Shown here: one piece after another, positions 22,087-35,132 of the stretch
How the letters are laid out: each line of letters starts with the position of its first letter
Position numbering within the stretch: position 1 is the stretch's first letter
From: Lytechinus pictus
Taxonomy: Eukaryota > Echinodermata > Echinoidea > Temnopleuroida > Toxopneustidae
Assembly: GCF_037042905.1 (NCBI RefSeq)
Contig: NC_087247.1
Span: 76,926,420 to 76,990,419, forward strand
Reading direction: 5' to 3'
Length of the DNA stretch: 64,000 nucleotides
Made by a program: the position numbers and the translations under genes
Notes under the pieces: model-generated
Databases searched by the model: none
Told to the model about the DNA's origin: nothing
Seen by the model: the letters and a program-made list of their open reading frames with translations, nothing else

Positions 22087-25000
22087 GGGTACCTGGAAAT
22101 CCAAGATGGCGTCCCAAACGGCAGTTGTTGTACTATCAACTCCAAAAATTGAAGAAAATAATCTATTGCTTGCTGCAGCTTCAGCAAATTAGTTTATATT
22201 AAAAAGCTTTCAAGGCAAAAATGCATCAGGACACGTTTACAAGATAGTCAGTGAGTGTGTCAGAGAATCAAGAGGACCTTACAAAATGGCATCTATAAGG
22301 ACATTGTAACTTTGAAATAGTCAAAATTGATATAATATCCACCTGATAAACATAATTTTGGGGTCTTCGAAAAAAAAAAAAAATGGTTCCAAGGGAAAAA
22401 AATATACATTGAAAAGTTTCAAGGTTTGTCAGTGGTGCAGATTGACAAAAAATTCATCATTTCAAAAATGGTTGCTGTTTCTTTAAAAAAATGGATGCAA
22501 AGTGCATTATGCTGTCTACCTAAAGATATCTTTCCCATGATTTCAAGGGTCAAATCATTTCGGTTAATAGGCTGTTGTCCATTTTGTCAAAAATTGAAGA
22601 AGGCTCGCATAATTGCATTCAAATTGGCCACCAGTGATACAAAAATGGCAATAAGTATGTTATCCCATGTAGAACCATTATTTTTGGTGTCTGTGCTATG
22701 TTTTAAGGCTCATAAAAATGAGTGTTACTAGTTACAAAATTAGACGGTGGTGCAAACAATATGTAAAAACCAGAAAAAAAACTAAACAGAAACCTTTTTT
22801 ACCTAAAAGTACCGTTAAAAAGCTGATAAGTACTTCAGGACACATCATTTTTGACGCATTTTTTAATCTATCTTTGAGGTTTAAGGCAAAATGGACTGCT
22901 TCATACCATTGTAACTAATCATAAAGTATCATTTAACCCTTGAAAACATAGTGTACAGGTGTAGACACCAAAATCACATCTCCCAGGTGGATCCTAAACA
23001 TAGAGATATATACTAATAACGCTAGAGGGCGTACTTCGTCAAATCGCTGTGATTACGCGGAGACCGGCCGCCATTACTCGATAGGTCTTCGAAGCCTGCC
23101 ATGCGCGTACAGTATATGGGGCATGTACAGTGATAGCACAGAAACGGAACAAAATGATGACATATGAGCGCGAAAGCAAATTGAAAATTTAAATAGTTTT
23201 GAATATACTGAATTAAAGTTTAAATTAACAAAAAATCTAACAAAACCAGAACAAAAATGCCTATAATAGGAATATCAATAGCGCATATACAGGCCAATGA
23301 TACATCCCCAATTGTTTTTTGCTTTGGTCATATTAAACATTTCAATAGGTCGCTACATTAATTTTTATGACTTTTATTTTCTAATGATTTGGAAGGGATA
23401 TTAAAAAGAACATGTAGGCCTATAGGCATAACCATGATGCTGATAATTTATTTCTTCATTTTTTAATATAATTGTTACTAGATCGACACATAGAAATCAG
23501 AATAGGGCATAACTCCTTTTCCCCATGGGTTTAAACGTCGATGTAACCGTCATCTCAATAACTCGTGAGTCATAAAAAATGACTTTTTATTGATAATATT
23601 TGAAAATGATTTACGCATTGGTCCAGTTAATTGATGAATCTATAAGTTATATGATTTAGATTTCCAATGTTGGCAACCATCCGATCATTTTAATTACTTT
23701 CTTACGTCAATGTAGAAAAGTTTGTTGACAGCAAAAAACGCGCATGCAGTTGTACAATTTTGTAATGTACAGAAGGTCTAATGGGGGAAATTATGTTTAC
23801 AGTATTGCCTTGCAAATAACATGATAAACAAATTACAATGCGTGTTTAACGCAACATAAAAGAGTTTCTCTTTGATTTTCTGGAAAATCTAGACTTGATC
23901 CCCCCGGCTGAAATAATATGCTGATCGGCTGAAATACTCTGTTGACATATCGCTGGTGTTTATGATCCTTTGATTGGACAAATTATGTGAATAAATCAAG
24001 GATCGAATAATAATTAAGGAGAGCTGGGAAGGAGAGGAGAAGAAACAGAGCGGGAGTGGGATTACTACAACTGAGTGTATAAAACCAATTGATAACAATA
24101 TCCTGAAAGAGATACATCTATTGCAAACTTAATAAAACTTAAAATAAAAAAAAGTTTTGCAAAATTGTGAGTACAAAAGCCAAACATATTAAGCAATAAT
24201 AGGCCTATTGTAAAACTGACAAATACTTGAAATAAGATATTACAATTATTGTCGGCTGTTGAGTGATCCTAATTTTAACCTCAAGTGATACCTGTCAGGG
24301 AGGGGTCCAGTCGAGCCCCCTGTACTTGTATACTTTTATTTTGATTGTGAATTTTCTTGGGTGCGTATGTCACTTTAATTACACCCCACCCCCTAAAAAG
24401 CAAATAAAATAAACCGATTCTAACTTAAAGAGAAGGGTATTAAAAGCAAAACTTTTTAAACAATAAAAAGACATTCTAGATATTTTCTAAATCACTTCAA
24501 TTTCGGTGCGATATAGGCCTGCAGATTTAGGGAATTTATCATGTTCCTATGAGAAAGAAAATTAACAAGAGCACTGAAAACCCATGCAATATAGTTTTAC
24601 CATTGATGGTGTAACGGGAGGCTCACCATGATGTAAAAATCAGTAAAATTAATAAGATGCCCTTTAAATACTCTATACTTGCTAATAAAATAGTAATCAA
24701 AGATCAAAACACTTATACAAATTATTGTATACCCAGTTGTTGTGTGTCCGGACAGGTTGTGTGTCCGGACGATCAATTTTAAAAAGTCACTTTTTTTTTT
24801 TTTTAATTACAAGCGAAGTTTCATCAATTTTTAGTACAAAATGTTAGGAAATATTATAAAGAACAAAACAGAAGATGATTACAACTATTGAATTTATATT
24901 TTTTGTGTAATCCAAAGACAAAAAAGAAGGCTTCAAAAATATAAAGTGTCCGGACACCCGACCCCCCATCCTACATTAAAAAAACTAGTATATACTTCAT

Positions 25001-26713
25001 ACAAATTAATGCAAGTTTCATGCAGTTGGTCATTTATGCTCAATTTTATAGGCCTACTGGGTTTTTTTACGAGATAAGAATGTTCATCTGTAAAATTGTA
25101 GGGCCTATCCGATATTTTTGTATAATGTTTGAATGAAAAAAAAATTAATTGAAGTGAAGTGAAACGAATAGAGTTGAAATGAATTAAAATTACAAAAATT
25201 ATATCCATCATAAACAATTTGGTCATGAGAACACGGAATCATGTGGACGAAGGAATGTGCCAAGAGAAGATGGGCTAATCCACTGTCTTTTGAAATGATT
25301 GTCAAAATTTACTTTTAATGTTGTATGTTTTTTTTTTCTACTTATTTATGTCATATTATCAATATGGTTATCTATTATTATCTATAGGCCTAATAGGCAT
25401 GTGGCAGGTAATCGTAAATGCACTGTATAGAGAATTTCATCCCGAGAATCCAGATAAAAAGACAAATTAATAGCAGAATCCCCATGTAATCACACTAATA
25501 GTTTATTAAGATGCAATTTGTCATTCATATTTTCAATTGTAATGAGGTTGGATTCCTTTCTTCAAGATAAAAGCCGGAGACAGCATCCCTTTTCTCAGCG
25601 TTACAACGTACGAGCTATGGGTACATCCGGGTACTTTTGCGAATCTAGACCTATCGAGCAATGGCCGACCATGCTCCGCGCAATCACAGACGTTAAGTAC
25701 GCGCGCCTTTGGCGACTCCGCACTCTAGCGTGATTAGTATACATCTCTATGATCCTAAATGAACTATGTCCATTATTAACAGCAGCCATCTTTGACTCAT
25801 TTTTATGAAACTATCTTGAATTTTTGGACATAAAGGACATTATTGACTGCCCCTGTATTAAACTTATCCTATTCTATTGCTGGACCCTTTATAAACAAAG
25901 GGTTAGACAACATAATCATATACCCCAGGCAGATATTAACAAACTATGTCAGTTTTTAGGTAACAACAACCATATCAGACTCCATTTTTTTGGAAACCAT
26001 CTTTAATTTTTGGACATTGGTGGACCATTGACTGTCCTTGCAAATTGCCCTAATGTATTACTTGACCCTTTAAACCATGGGTTAAACATAAAAATCATAT
26101 ACCCCAGGTGGATATTAAACAAACTATGTCAGTTATTTGGTAACAAAAGTCATTGTAAACTCCAAGTTTGGAAGCCATCTTGGATTTTTGGACATACTGG
26201 AACCACTGACTGTCCTTGTAACTTGTCCCAATGTAATATTTGACCCTTCGAACCACAGGTTATACACCAAAATCATATTCTCTAGGCGGTTATTAAACAA
26301 ACTGTGTCGGTTTGAACTTAACGACAGACACTTCAGACTCCATGTTTGCAAATCATCTTGGATTTTTGGACATACAGGACCACTGACTGTCCTTGTAAAT
26401 TGTCCCAACGAATTACTTGAGCATTTAAACCATTGCTTAGACACAATATCATATTTTCCAGGGGGATATTTTAGGGCTTTAGATAACAACAGCCATTTTA
26501 GACTCGGATTTTGAAAGCCATCTTGGATTTTTGGACATAGTGGATCGCCGACTCTCCTTGTAACTTGCCCCAATTTACTACTCGACCCTTTATAAAACCA
26601 CCATTGAATAAAACCCAAATAAAAGACAATGAAATAGGTAATCTTTAGATAAATTGTGAGTTTTAGGCTATAGCAGCCATTTTGGACGCCATCTTGGATT
26701 TCCAGGTACCCTG
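22087..26713. mobile_element. Large inverted-repeat (foldback-like) element, ~4.6 kb
   Basis: The left tip CAGGGTACCTGGAAATCC followed by AAGATGGCGTCC is mirrored at the right end (26682-26713). About 0.9 kb inside each tip a second inverted pair is found: 22978-23100 (TAGAGATATATACTAATAACGCTAGAG, GTGATTACGCGGAG, ACTCGATAGGTC) against 25640-25755. Arms of about 1 kb are therefore inverted but diverged. The right arm is built of ~175-bp units each with TTGGATTTTTGGACAT. The ~2.5-kb centre shows no transposase or other coding signal. No target duplication was identified. Confidence 0.55.
25800..26713 (+). repeat. Degenerate ~175-bp tandem units in the right arm
   Basis: The phrase (T)TTTTGGACAT recurs at about 25822, 26008, 26170, 26358 and 26528, each followed by GACTGTCCTTGTAA-like sequence, TTGACCCTT, an AAACCATGGGTTA-like block and TATTAAACAAACTATGTC. 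Copies are 75-90% alike by eye. Open frames through them on both strands follow from the repetition. Confidence 0.7.
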
Positions 26714-27360
26714 GCGTGCTTATGCTCACTCTACCTGTATCAGTAGATCTTGGTTAAATGTTAAGTAATATGGCCAGGGGCAGATCCAACTTTTATTTTC
26801 ATCAGGGCTATTCCACAGTTACTTACGTTACATTTGGAGACACCTTGACTCATACTTGGAGCTGTAACTCCATTATTATTGATAGGAACTTAACATCTCT
26901 TTATCACAACAAAGTACGCAGTCTGACTATCCTTTGTATAAAAACAAAACTTGGGAAATTTTATTAAGCTCCTGGCAAATCTTTGAAATGTGTCGGTTAC
27001 TCATGTTACATGATTTGGACATATATGCATAAAATGAAAAGTCGACATAAGTGAAAAGTGTCATCATACAAGGCTTTTATGAAAGTTGATTATTTCCATT
27101 TCAAAGAAGTATATTAGGGAGACAAACTTTGTATATAATTCAAAAATAAAGAACACATGGTTTTTACTAGGGGTGCAGATAAAGTGGTTACTCACGTTAC
27201 GGTTCAGATGGGCTATACAGTACAAAGACACATTGAGCTCATGTCCACCAACCTATGGAATTGCCATCAACATTTTTCTCGATTGGCCGCTATAATCTGA
27301 TTTTTTTTTTTTTTTTGGGGAGGGGGTTTCAGGGGGAAGTCCGAACTAAAGACTGAAGTT
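26714..27360. other. No feature recognised
   Basis: AT-rich non-coding DNA with a T16 run followed by a G run near 27301-27325. Confidence 0.5.
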
Positions 27361-27364
27361 TTCA

Positions 27365-27957
27365 AGGTCAAGTCCACCCCAGGAAAAGGCAGACTTGAAT
27401 AAATTTATAGAAAAAATCAAACTAGCATAGTGCTGAAAATTTCATCAAAATCGGATGTAAAATAAGAAAGTTACGACATTTTAAAGTTTCGTTTTTTTTT
27501 CCACAAAACAGTGATATGCACAACTAGGTGAGTCAGTCGATGATGTCCATCACTCACTATTTCTTTTGTTTTTTATTGTTTGAATTATACAATATTTCAT
27601 TTTTTGTAGATTTGACAATAAGGAGCAACATGACTAAAACATTGTATTAAACAATGATAATGCCACATGTTCAGGGAGGAATTAATCGTTGTATCACTTG
27701 CCAATGAGGAGAAAATCAGAATATTTCATATTTGACATAATAAAATACAAAAGAAATAGTGAGTGGATGACGTCATAGTTTCCTCATTTGTATACCAGCC
27801 AGGATGTGCATATAACTGTTTTGTGAAATTAAGCGAAAATTTGAAATGTCATAACTTTCTTATTTTACATCCGATTTTGATGAAATTTTCAGTGTTATGC
27901 TTGTTGGATTTTTCTCTTTTTATTCAAATCAACTCTTTGTTGGGGTGGACTTGTCCT
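27365..27957. mobile_element. TTAA-type palindromic MITE, 593 bp
   Basis: The right terminus GGACTTGTCCT is followed by TTAA (27958-27961); the left terminus AGGTCAAGTCC is preceded by TTCA, one change from TTAA. Long inverted blocks follow on both sides: CAAGTCCACCCC, ATTTCATCAAAATCGGATGT and AAGAAAGTTA(C/T)GACAT. It has the same length and subterminal GAAAGTTAYGA block as 5364-5947 and 37261-37850 but different tips, so it is a sister family. Confidence 0.75.
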
Positions 27958-28007
27958 TTAATTTAATTTTTATTGTTATAAACAAGATATCTCATGTGGT
28001 CTTAATA

Positions 28008-28880
28008 TATAATGCGAGCGCAAAGCGCGAGCTCAAATTCTTTGATATCTTATGTCCTTAGACCTGAAGATTCTGAGCAGTTTTTGTTATCATGAACAAA
28101 GAAATGTATCCAACTAAACAATGCGAGTGCAAAGCGCGAGCCGAAATTTTATTATAGTAATGTGAAAAGGGACTCAATTGTTTTCAGTGATTAATGAAGA
28201 GATACAAGTATCACCAATTAAATAATGAGAGTGCGAAGCGCGAGCTCAAAATTTTTGATATTCCGACCTGAAAACTGGACAGTCTAAGCGCGTTTTTATT
28301 TAAATAAAGAACAAGCTGTGTGTCTAAAACAATTAAATGCAAGCGCGAAGCACAAGCTTAATTTTTTGATATACTGACATGATAAAGGAGCATTTTGACA
28401 AATTTTGGTAGGAATTTCCAAAGAGGATAGGTATCTCACAAAGCAAACAATGCAAGCGCGCAGCGCAAGCTGAAAATTTTGATATATATTAACAATTTGT
28501 GTAAATCAAGCAAAATAATGAAAGCTTATTGTGCGAGCTGAAATATTGTGTGCAAATTGATTTCAGAACTGGATATATTAAGTGCCATTTTATCTTCTTG
28601 AATGGGATTCATTATGCAGGCAATGCGAGCGCGAAGCAAAATTTTTTATATAAAGTCTATTTTCCAATTCTTCCCCTCACCTTTTTCGTTTCCTTTTGGG
28701 GTCGGGCCGGCTGTTACGAGGCTGTAAATTACACATGGGTATAATACCTCTTTCTTACTTTTCTTTTCTGTTTTTCATAGTTTCTATCAAGTTAAAGACT
28801 TCACTTTTTTCTGCAGGTTGTCAAAAAATAGGGGGGGGGGCCGGGGCCGGCTCGGCCCCCTCCTGGATCCGTGCCTGATG
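28008..28880. repeat. Degenerate minisatellite with GCGAGCGCGAAGCGCGAGC core and G/C-rich end
   Basis: Seven degenerate cores occur at about 28012, 28120, 28224, 28334, 28448, 28516 and 28621. Each is near-palindromic and followed by an AAATTTTTTGATAT-like spacer; the step is about 70-115 bp. At the right, a G-run, GGCCGGGGCCGG and CCTCCTGGATCCGTGCC (about 28830-28875) look like a transposon end, so the array is probably the body of an interspersed element whose left end I could not place. Confidence 0.6.
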
Positions 28881-29045
28881 GCGGCATAGGTGTAAAGACG
28901 TGTGCAGAGACCTCGTAATTTATTTTGAACTCGAACCTCTCAAATTCTTGGATTTACTTGAACTTCAAGTGATTTTTCATTCTACTATGTTCTGCAGTTG
29001 ATTATGAGTAATTATAATCTCCGGAAAAACCCAACACTAAAAGGC

Positions 29046-30213
29046 TAAACAAGTGGAATGCCTCTGGCAGTCTCACCTGCATCACACGATTCAATACAGC
29101 AGCAGTGCTGACTTTGAAAAACACCATTTAAATAATTATTCACAAAAAACAACATTTAAATAATTATTCACAAAAAACACCATTCATATAATGATACAAT
29201 ACTACGTTCATTGACATTGGACCTTGATCATGTGACCTAAAACTTGTCAGTGATACTTGATTACCCCTATATCCAAATTTTATACACTATATCTATAAAC
29301 TTTGAAAGTTATGACAGCAATCTAATAATTACCTCTCAAATGACCAAAGTTCAATGACCTTAAATGTGTTCATGTGACCTGAAACTCGCATGATGACTCT
29401 TATGTCCAAGTTTTATGAACTAGACCAATATACTTAGAGTTATGATGGTAATTCAACAAATACCCCCAACATGGCCAATATCCATTGACCTTTGACCTTT
29501 GTCATGTGACCTGAAACTCGCACAGGATGTTCAGTGATACTTGATTACTCTTATGTCCAAGTTTCATGAGTCAGATCCATAAACTTTCAAAGTTATGATG
29601 GTAATTCGACAGATACCCCCATTACGGCCAAAGTTCATTGACCTTTGACCTTGGTCATGTGACCTGAAATGCACACAGGATGTTCAGTGATACTTGATTA
29701 CTCTTATGTCCAAGTTTTATGAACTAGACCAATATACTTTCAAAGTTATGATGGTAATTCAACAAATACCCCCAATTTGGCCAAAGTTCATTGACCCTAA
29801 ATGACCTTTGACCTTGGTCATGTGATGTGAAACTCATGCAGGATGTTCAGTAATACTTGATGAACTTTATGTCCAAGTTTCATGAACTAGGTCCATATAC
29901 TTTCTAAGTTATGATGACATTTCAAAAACTTAACCTTAGGTAAAGATTTTGATGTTGATTCCCCCAACATGGTCTATAAAGTTCATTGACTCTAAATGAC
30001 CTTTGACCTTGGTCATGTGATATGAAACTCAGGCAGGATGTTCAGTATCACTTGATTAACTTTACGGCTAAGTTTCATGAACTAGGTCCATATACTTTCT
30101 AGGTTATGCTGTCATTTCAAAAACTTAACCTTCGGTTAAGATTTGGTGTTGACGCAGCCGCCGCCGTCGGAAAAGCGGCGCCTATAGTCTCACTCTGCTA
30201 TGCAGGTGAGACA
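29046..30213 (+). repeat. Interspersed repeat with array of DR1-bearing ~170-bp units, copy A
   Basis: It starts near AACAAGTGGAATGCCTCTGG and ends with a GCCGCCGCCGTCGG / AAAAGCGGCGCC segment then ATGCAGGTGAGAC. GTCTCACCTGCAT near the left end is the inverse of the right tip, which suggests short terminal inverted repeats. Units of ~150-190 bp contain AAAGTTCATTGAC, TGACCTTTGACCT, TCATGTGA, AGGATGTTCAGTGATACTTG, TATGTCCAAGTTT and AAAGTTATGATG. The TGACCTTTGACCT motif is exact in four units (about 29489, 29639, 29808, 29998). Copy B is 48088-49067 and a partial copy is 38925-39190. No coding potential. Confidence 0.8.
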
Positions 30214-30214
30214 A

Positions 30215-30778
30215 AAACAAGGAAAATCTCCAGAAAAAGTAAGTGATTTGAAAGCTAAAATGCTATCGGCAGGTGAAGCGACCACACCCAACAATGAAGG
30301 CGCCACGGCGCCAGCTGATAGACCCGATTCAGGTGATGGTATCCCACAAGCAGCCAAAGCCACTATGGATGATTACTTTCGACAGACTACCGCCCGTTCT
30401 GAGTCTATGATTCAAAATGCCATGGATAGCCTACTCGAGAATATCCAGAGAGTAGAAACTGAACTAGGAAAAGTAATTGAGTTTGGGAGCAAAAGAAAAG
30501 ATGATTTGGAAAGGAAGAATGTAAGTCTTGAGATGAAGGTAGGAAACTTGGAGAGAGAAGTCAATGTCCTACGCGACAAGGTTGTACATCTGGAAGGAGA
30601 TATCAACAAGGGAGAAAGATTTTCGCGCCGAAATAATTTTCGACTTGTGGGGATCAAGGAAGCTGATAATTTGTCTCAGGAAGATTGCGTGTCCCTCGTC
30701 CAGTCCTCCCAACATTTCAACAACAAAAATCCTAAAATAATTGCAACTGTACAAGGGAGCATAGCATCAGAGCGGTAA
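30215..30778 (+). pseudogene. LINE ORF1 fragment: coiled coil and start of an RRM-like region
   Basis: About 185 residues are open from the end of the DR1 repeat to a TAA at 30776. A low-complexity N-part is followed by a heptad-rich coiled coil (about 30440-30620: many Leu, Glu and Lys, with LERKNVSLEMKVGNLEREV) and by SRRNNFRLVGIKE, a common entry into the RRM of L1/Tx1-type ORF1 proteins. These proteins bind element RNA as trimers. The fragment breaks off shortly after the RRM start, and the sequence after 30730 no longer fits. The reading frame before 30215 belongs to the repeat, so the true ATG is unclear; an internal Met near 30259 is possible. Confidence 0.65.
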
Positions 30779-32095
30779 GGGAATTTTGGCCCCCAAATGG
30801 TTCCATCTGGTGCATACACTTGCATAAAATATATGCGTTTGTTATACAAGCAGATTTCTCATGTATATCCTTACCTTAAACTAGTAAACAAAACCAAATT
30901 GAAAAAAGGTGAAAAGAGTGCAATAAAAAAAATTCAAAACCAGTTGAACAAACTCAAGTCTAGTCCTTTGCCAGGACTGTTCTACTTTTCAGTTGATCAA
31001 TGACACAATCCTCGACCTCTACGCCCGAAATGAAAACAGCCACACGATTTCCTACCCTCATCACAGTCCTTTCAACTCTGTCAATTTTACGACCGTCCCC
31101 CAAAAACTCCGGAAACTGACCACACCTCCGAGCTAACTTGATCTCCGCTCATTGGACGGTTGAATGTGACAATCACTTACGAACATTACGTCATTTTTGA
31201 CGGAGGGTTGAAAGTGTTAGCTTTTTTAAAATTCTGTTTGAATTATTATTTAACTGATAACTAATCATATTTGCATTTTATGCATAATAATGTTTTAAAT
31301 GATGAAGCTAGTATTTATTATTATTATTATATGAATGTACAAAGGTTATATTGGTCACGAAAATGAAATAAAGCGAAAGTTGAATTAATCAAAATATTTT
31401 TGACGTCTCGGATCGAGGTTATACGAATTTCGCTTATTTGGCTTGTTCGTTGTTTTTTCGATTTCGCCCTCGCTTTGACATATTATCATCTGAAAATCAT
31501 TATTCAATCATATTTTCTGTTTATTGCAATTTATCGGAACGTGTTAGAATTATGTCCGCCACTTATCCAACTTGAGTGCCTCCCGCTCATTGCCTTCATG
31601 ATGCCATTTACTATTGATTTCCATCATTATTATTTTTTTACTACTAGAAATAATTATTTGCATTCTCCTTCAGGTTCTAATTCAAATTTGTTGCTTTTAC
31701 ACTGTCTTGACTCATTATTTACAAGTATGTATTCCTGTATCCCACTTTTTTGTTTACTTTCTCGTTTACTCTTACTTTTTCTTGTTGTATTGATGTTTTA
31801 TGGGACTCTCACTGTATATTCTTGAGCCTTCAACCAACAAGCTTTGCTTCTACTTTTAGTTCCCTCATATCCACATCTCATTTTCTTTCTTTGTCATTAT
31901 TTTAGAACCAATTACAAGAATACATTCTAGTACTTTTTCTATTGTTATATTATGTATACATTTCATATTTTGACAATATTTATTTATGCTTGTCTATGAA
32001 AACTTGTATTGTATAATATTATTGTTTGTATTGAATTGTTGATTTTTTTGAAAATGTGAAATGTTGATGTGAATAAACCTTGAACCCTGAACTCC
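30779..32095 (+). other. Probable degenerate LINE body and 3' end
   Basis: Downstream of the ORF1 fragment there is no clear EN or RT motif. The stretch ends in a T-rich segment and AATAAACCTTGAACCCTGAAC (about 32073-32092), which resembles a short-repeat LINE 3' tail. A 141-codon hydrophobic frame (31400-31825) lies in T-rich DNA and carries no motif I recognise. The whole stretch may be an internally deleted LINE copy (inference). Confidence 0.35.
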
Positions 32096-32624
32096 GATAA
32101 TATTTTTGTGGGGATTCCCTATTACTGACTTTTATATTAAAAAAAAGCTCATCTTGAAAATCAACAATAAATATTTAATCACCTCGATGGTTTAAGTTCA
32201 TATTCGAACTCCCCTCAATGTAGATAGGAGAGGGGGAAATAATAAAGGCACTCAAGAAAATTCGTTTTGTTCAAAATAAATTGGTCAATGTAAACCCTGT
32301 TCCGTTTTCAAACAAAACATGACAAAGTTTCATCTATTCAAATCAATCAGGAAACTGCTGACCGAGTTCAAAAGGCCTATATAGGCCCATTAGTGGGAAA
32401 ATCTTTATTTAAATTCTTCATTTTATTTAGATTTATAGATATGAATCCTCCGTTTCTGACATGTTATCTTAAATATTACATACAATAAGTTTCTTTGTTT
32501 TATTGATTATATCAAGATGTATGTAACAAAACTTATTGTAAATTATTGTTGGAAATGGAAAAATAAATGAAATAAATGAATCAGATAGGCCTACAGATAA
32601 AGGGCATAACGTATTATAATATAT

Positions 32625-32656
<32 letters not shown>

Positions 32657-33009
32657 AAATCTTTATACAGGATAAGCATGTTCAGATAATATATACACTG
32701 TTTTTCAAAATGGTCCTGTTGACATAGTAAACATCTAACAATGTACAGCAAAACATGCATTAAACAATTTAAATTAAGAAATATATGTATCATTAGGCTC
32801 ATAAGTTATCACATAGGCCTAATTACACATCTATTTGAGGTGACGTGTATAAAATCCTTGTTTCATTCCAATTAAATTATCCCTAAATTTCATACTCAGA
32901 GTAAATAATATTGGTAATCATCAACATATGAACGCCTAGCTTAGCCGGGTAATATAGGAGTGCCTTGAGCACCTAACAAGGTGGATATGTGCGCAATATA
33001 AATACCCTA
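32096..33009. other. Non-coding DNA with (TTTA)n microsatellite
   Basis: A run of about nine TTTA/ATTT units lies at 32621-32656. The remainder is AT-rich with no gene signal. Confidence 0.6.
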
Positions 33010-34747
33010 TATTATTAGGAGTGGGCTATACATGGGTCAAAAATCCTTTTTTTTAATTTCAATATGACAACAGTTTTTTTTTATTCCTTGCAATGTATCT
33101 CAACATGAAATGACAATATTTTTTGTCTCGGGTCCGAGAAAAAAGTGTGCCGGGCCAAAATCCAAAATGGCCGCCAAAACCCCCCAAAATCACAGTTTTT
33201 GCCACATCTTCTTTATTTGGTGGTCTTTTTCTCTGGTTTTGGTGTCCCTTCATATGTTTTTGGGGGCAGGCAATTTGTTTTTCCTATGATTAGTACTTTT
33301 AAACCATTATTTGTAGAGTTAAAAAGGTAATTATACCTAAATTTTCTAATTTTTATAGTCTTTTTTCAGCCAAAAAGTAGGTTTTATCGTCGTGGGGTTC
33401 TTGGATATTAGATGGTACGAGGTCAACAATAGAAAGCAGCTTCATATAGCTATATTGCTTTTATTCCTCTACTTTGGGTTTTACGGATATTTGTGAAATA
33501 TATATCTTATTAAATAAAAAATGTCAATTCTCCATTGGGCCTATACAGTACATGTATACAATGTACTGTACATACTGCACTGCATAAATGCAATGGCCAC
33601 CATGACAGCTAACAAGGCCTGTATAAACTATAGTGTCATAGAAATGAGCTCTCAGGTTTAGAATTAGATGCCTCAGAAATTGAAGATATGTTTTGTCTCA
33701 GAAATTGAGGGCATTTTGTCAAATATTATGCTAATTCAGGGGGCGGAGAGAGGTAATTAACCCTACATCATGGCATTTACACTGTAGCTATTCTGGTCCC
33801 CGTTGCATAAAAATTTACCATTATGTTAACTTAACTTAATGGTAACTTGCATGGAATCCTTGATTCTGATTTGCTGTTGATCAGCGTTACCATGATAGTT
33901 AATGGACCCCATAAATATAGGCCAGTTTAGACACCACAACCAGGTAAAAAAAAAAGCCTCCAAATGGAGAAGATATGGTTTAAAATGTGATGTACGTAGA
34001 TGATATACATGTATATGTGATATTTTTGTGCAATTTTACGTTACTGGTTTCGTCATGTATTATACATCAGCTGACAAGCAATCAAATTCACAATCTAATT
34101 CTAAATATTAGGAGCTCATTTCTATGACACTATAGTTTATATACAGTCCTTTTCATATGTCATGGTGGTCAATGCATGGATATATGCAGTGTAGTATGTA
34201 CAGTGCATTGTATACCGTATAGCCCCTATGGATAAATGACATTTTCTTTTATTTGATAAGATATATTTTGCAAATATCCGTAAAACCCAAAGTAGAGGAA
34301 TAAAAGCAATATAGCTATATAAGGCTGCCTGCTACTGTTCAACTGGTATCGTCTATATTCAAGAACCACATAACGATGAAACTACTTTTTGGCTGAAAAA
34401 ATGGCTTTAAAAATTGGTAAATTTAAGTAAGATCACCTTATAACTCTACAAATAATGAATTAAAAGTACTAAGTTTAGGAAAAACAAATTACCTGCCCCC
34501 AGAAACATATGAATAGACACCAAAACCAGAGAAAAAGACCATCAAATAAAAAAGTTGTGGCCCAAAATGTGATTTTGGGGGGTTTTGGCGGCCATTTTGG
34601 ATTTTGGCCCGGCACACTTTTTTCTCGGACCCGAGACAAAAAATATTAGCATTTCATGTTGAGATAAGGTAAAAGGAACACAAAAAAAATGTTGTCACAG
34701 TAAAACAAAAAATCACCCATTTATAGCCCACTCCTAATATTATTATT
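33010..34747. mobile_element. Foldback element with ~650-bp inverted arms
   Basis: The left arm (33010-33675) and the right arm (34092-34747) are inverted copies: ATTAGGAGTGGGCTATA opposite TATAGCCCACTCCTAAT at the tips, then AAAAGTGTGCCGGGCCAAAA, AATGGCCGCCAAAACC, CCGTAAAACCCAAAGTAGAG and TATAGTGTCATAGAAATGAG and their inverses. The ~415-bp loop is single copy. No transposase is encoded. Identity of the arms is high by eye with small indels. Flanking duplications were not found. Confidence 0.8.
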
Positions 34748-35132
34748 ATTATTATATGAATAGGCCACATAAAAAACAGCATTAAGATCGATAATACCCT
34801 AGAAGACATGCAGGGGCCGCGAAACCGGGGGAGGAGGTTCACCCCAGAACAAAACAAAACTATCCCTCTGTCTCCAAGTTGTTTGTACGTCGGTATGTGG
34901 TCTTTCATACTAAAAGTTGAAATTGATATACATAGAAGTCTCATTTTTTAGCATTGTATGATGACCCTACGATTCGTTATAGAGCAAGATAATTTTTGTA
35001 AAACTTTTTCCCAAACACTTTGGGCCGGGATAATGACTACAATTAAATCTCGAAATACCTCTGGTGAACAGTGACAGACTCTTTTGATCATCTTTCAACA
35101 TTTCTGTAAACGTCAGCTTATCTGCCTGCTCC
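34748..35132. other. No feature recognised
   Basis: It begins with (ATT)n at 34738-34755; no coding signal otherwise. Confidence 0.5.

Noticed and set aside
26133-26729. 198-codon minus-strand frame with internal repeats.
   Set aside because: It follows ~175-bp tandem units; the reading shifts between units and the same DNA is open on the other strand.
31400-31825. 141-codon hydrophobic frame, possible membrane protein.
   Set aside because: It lies in T-rich DNA that makes hydrophobic codons, with no homologous motif, in what looks like degenerate LINE 3' sequence.
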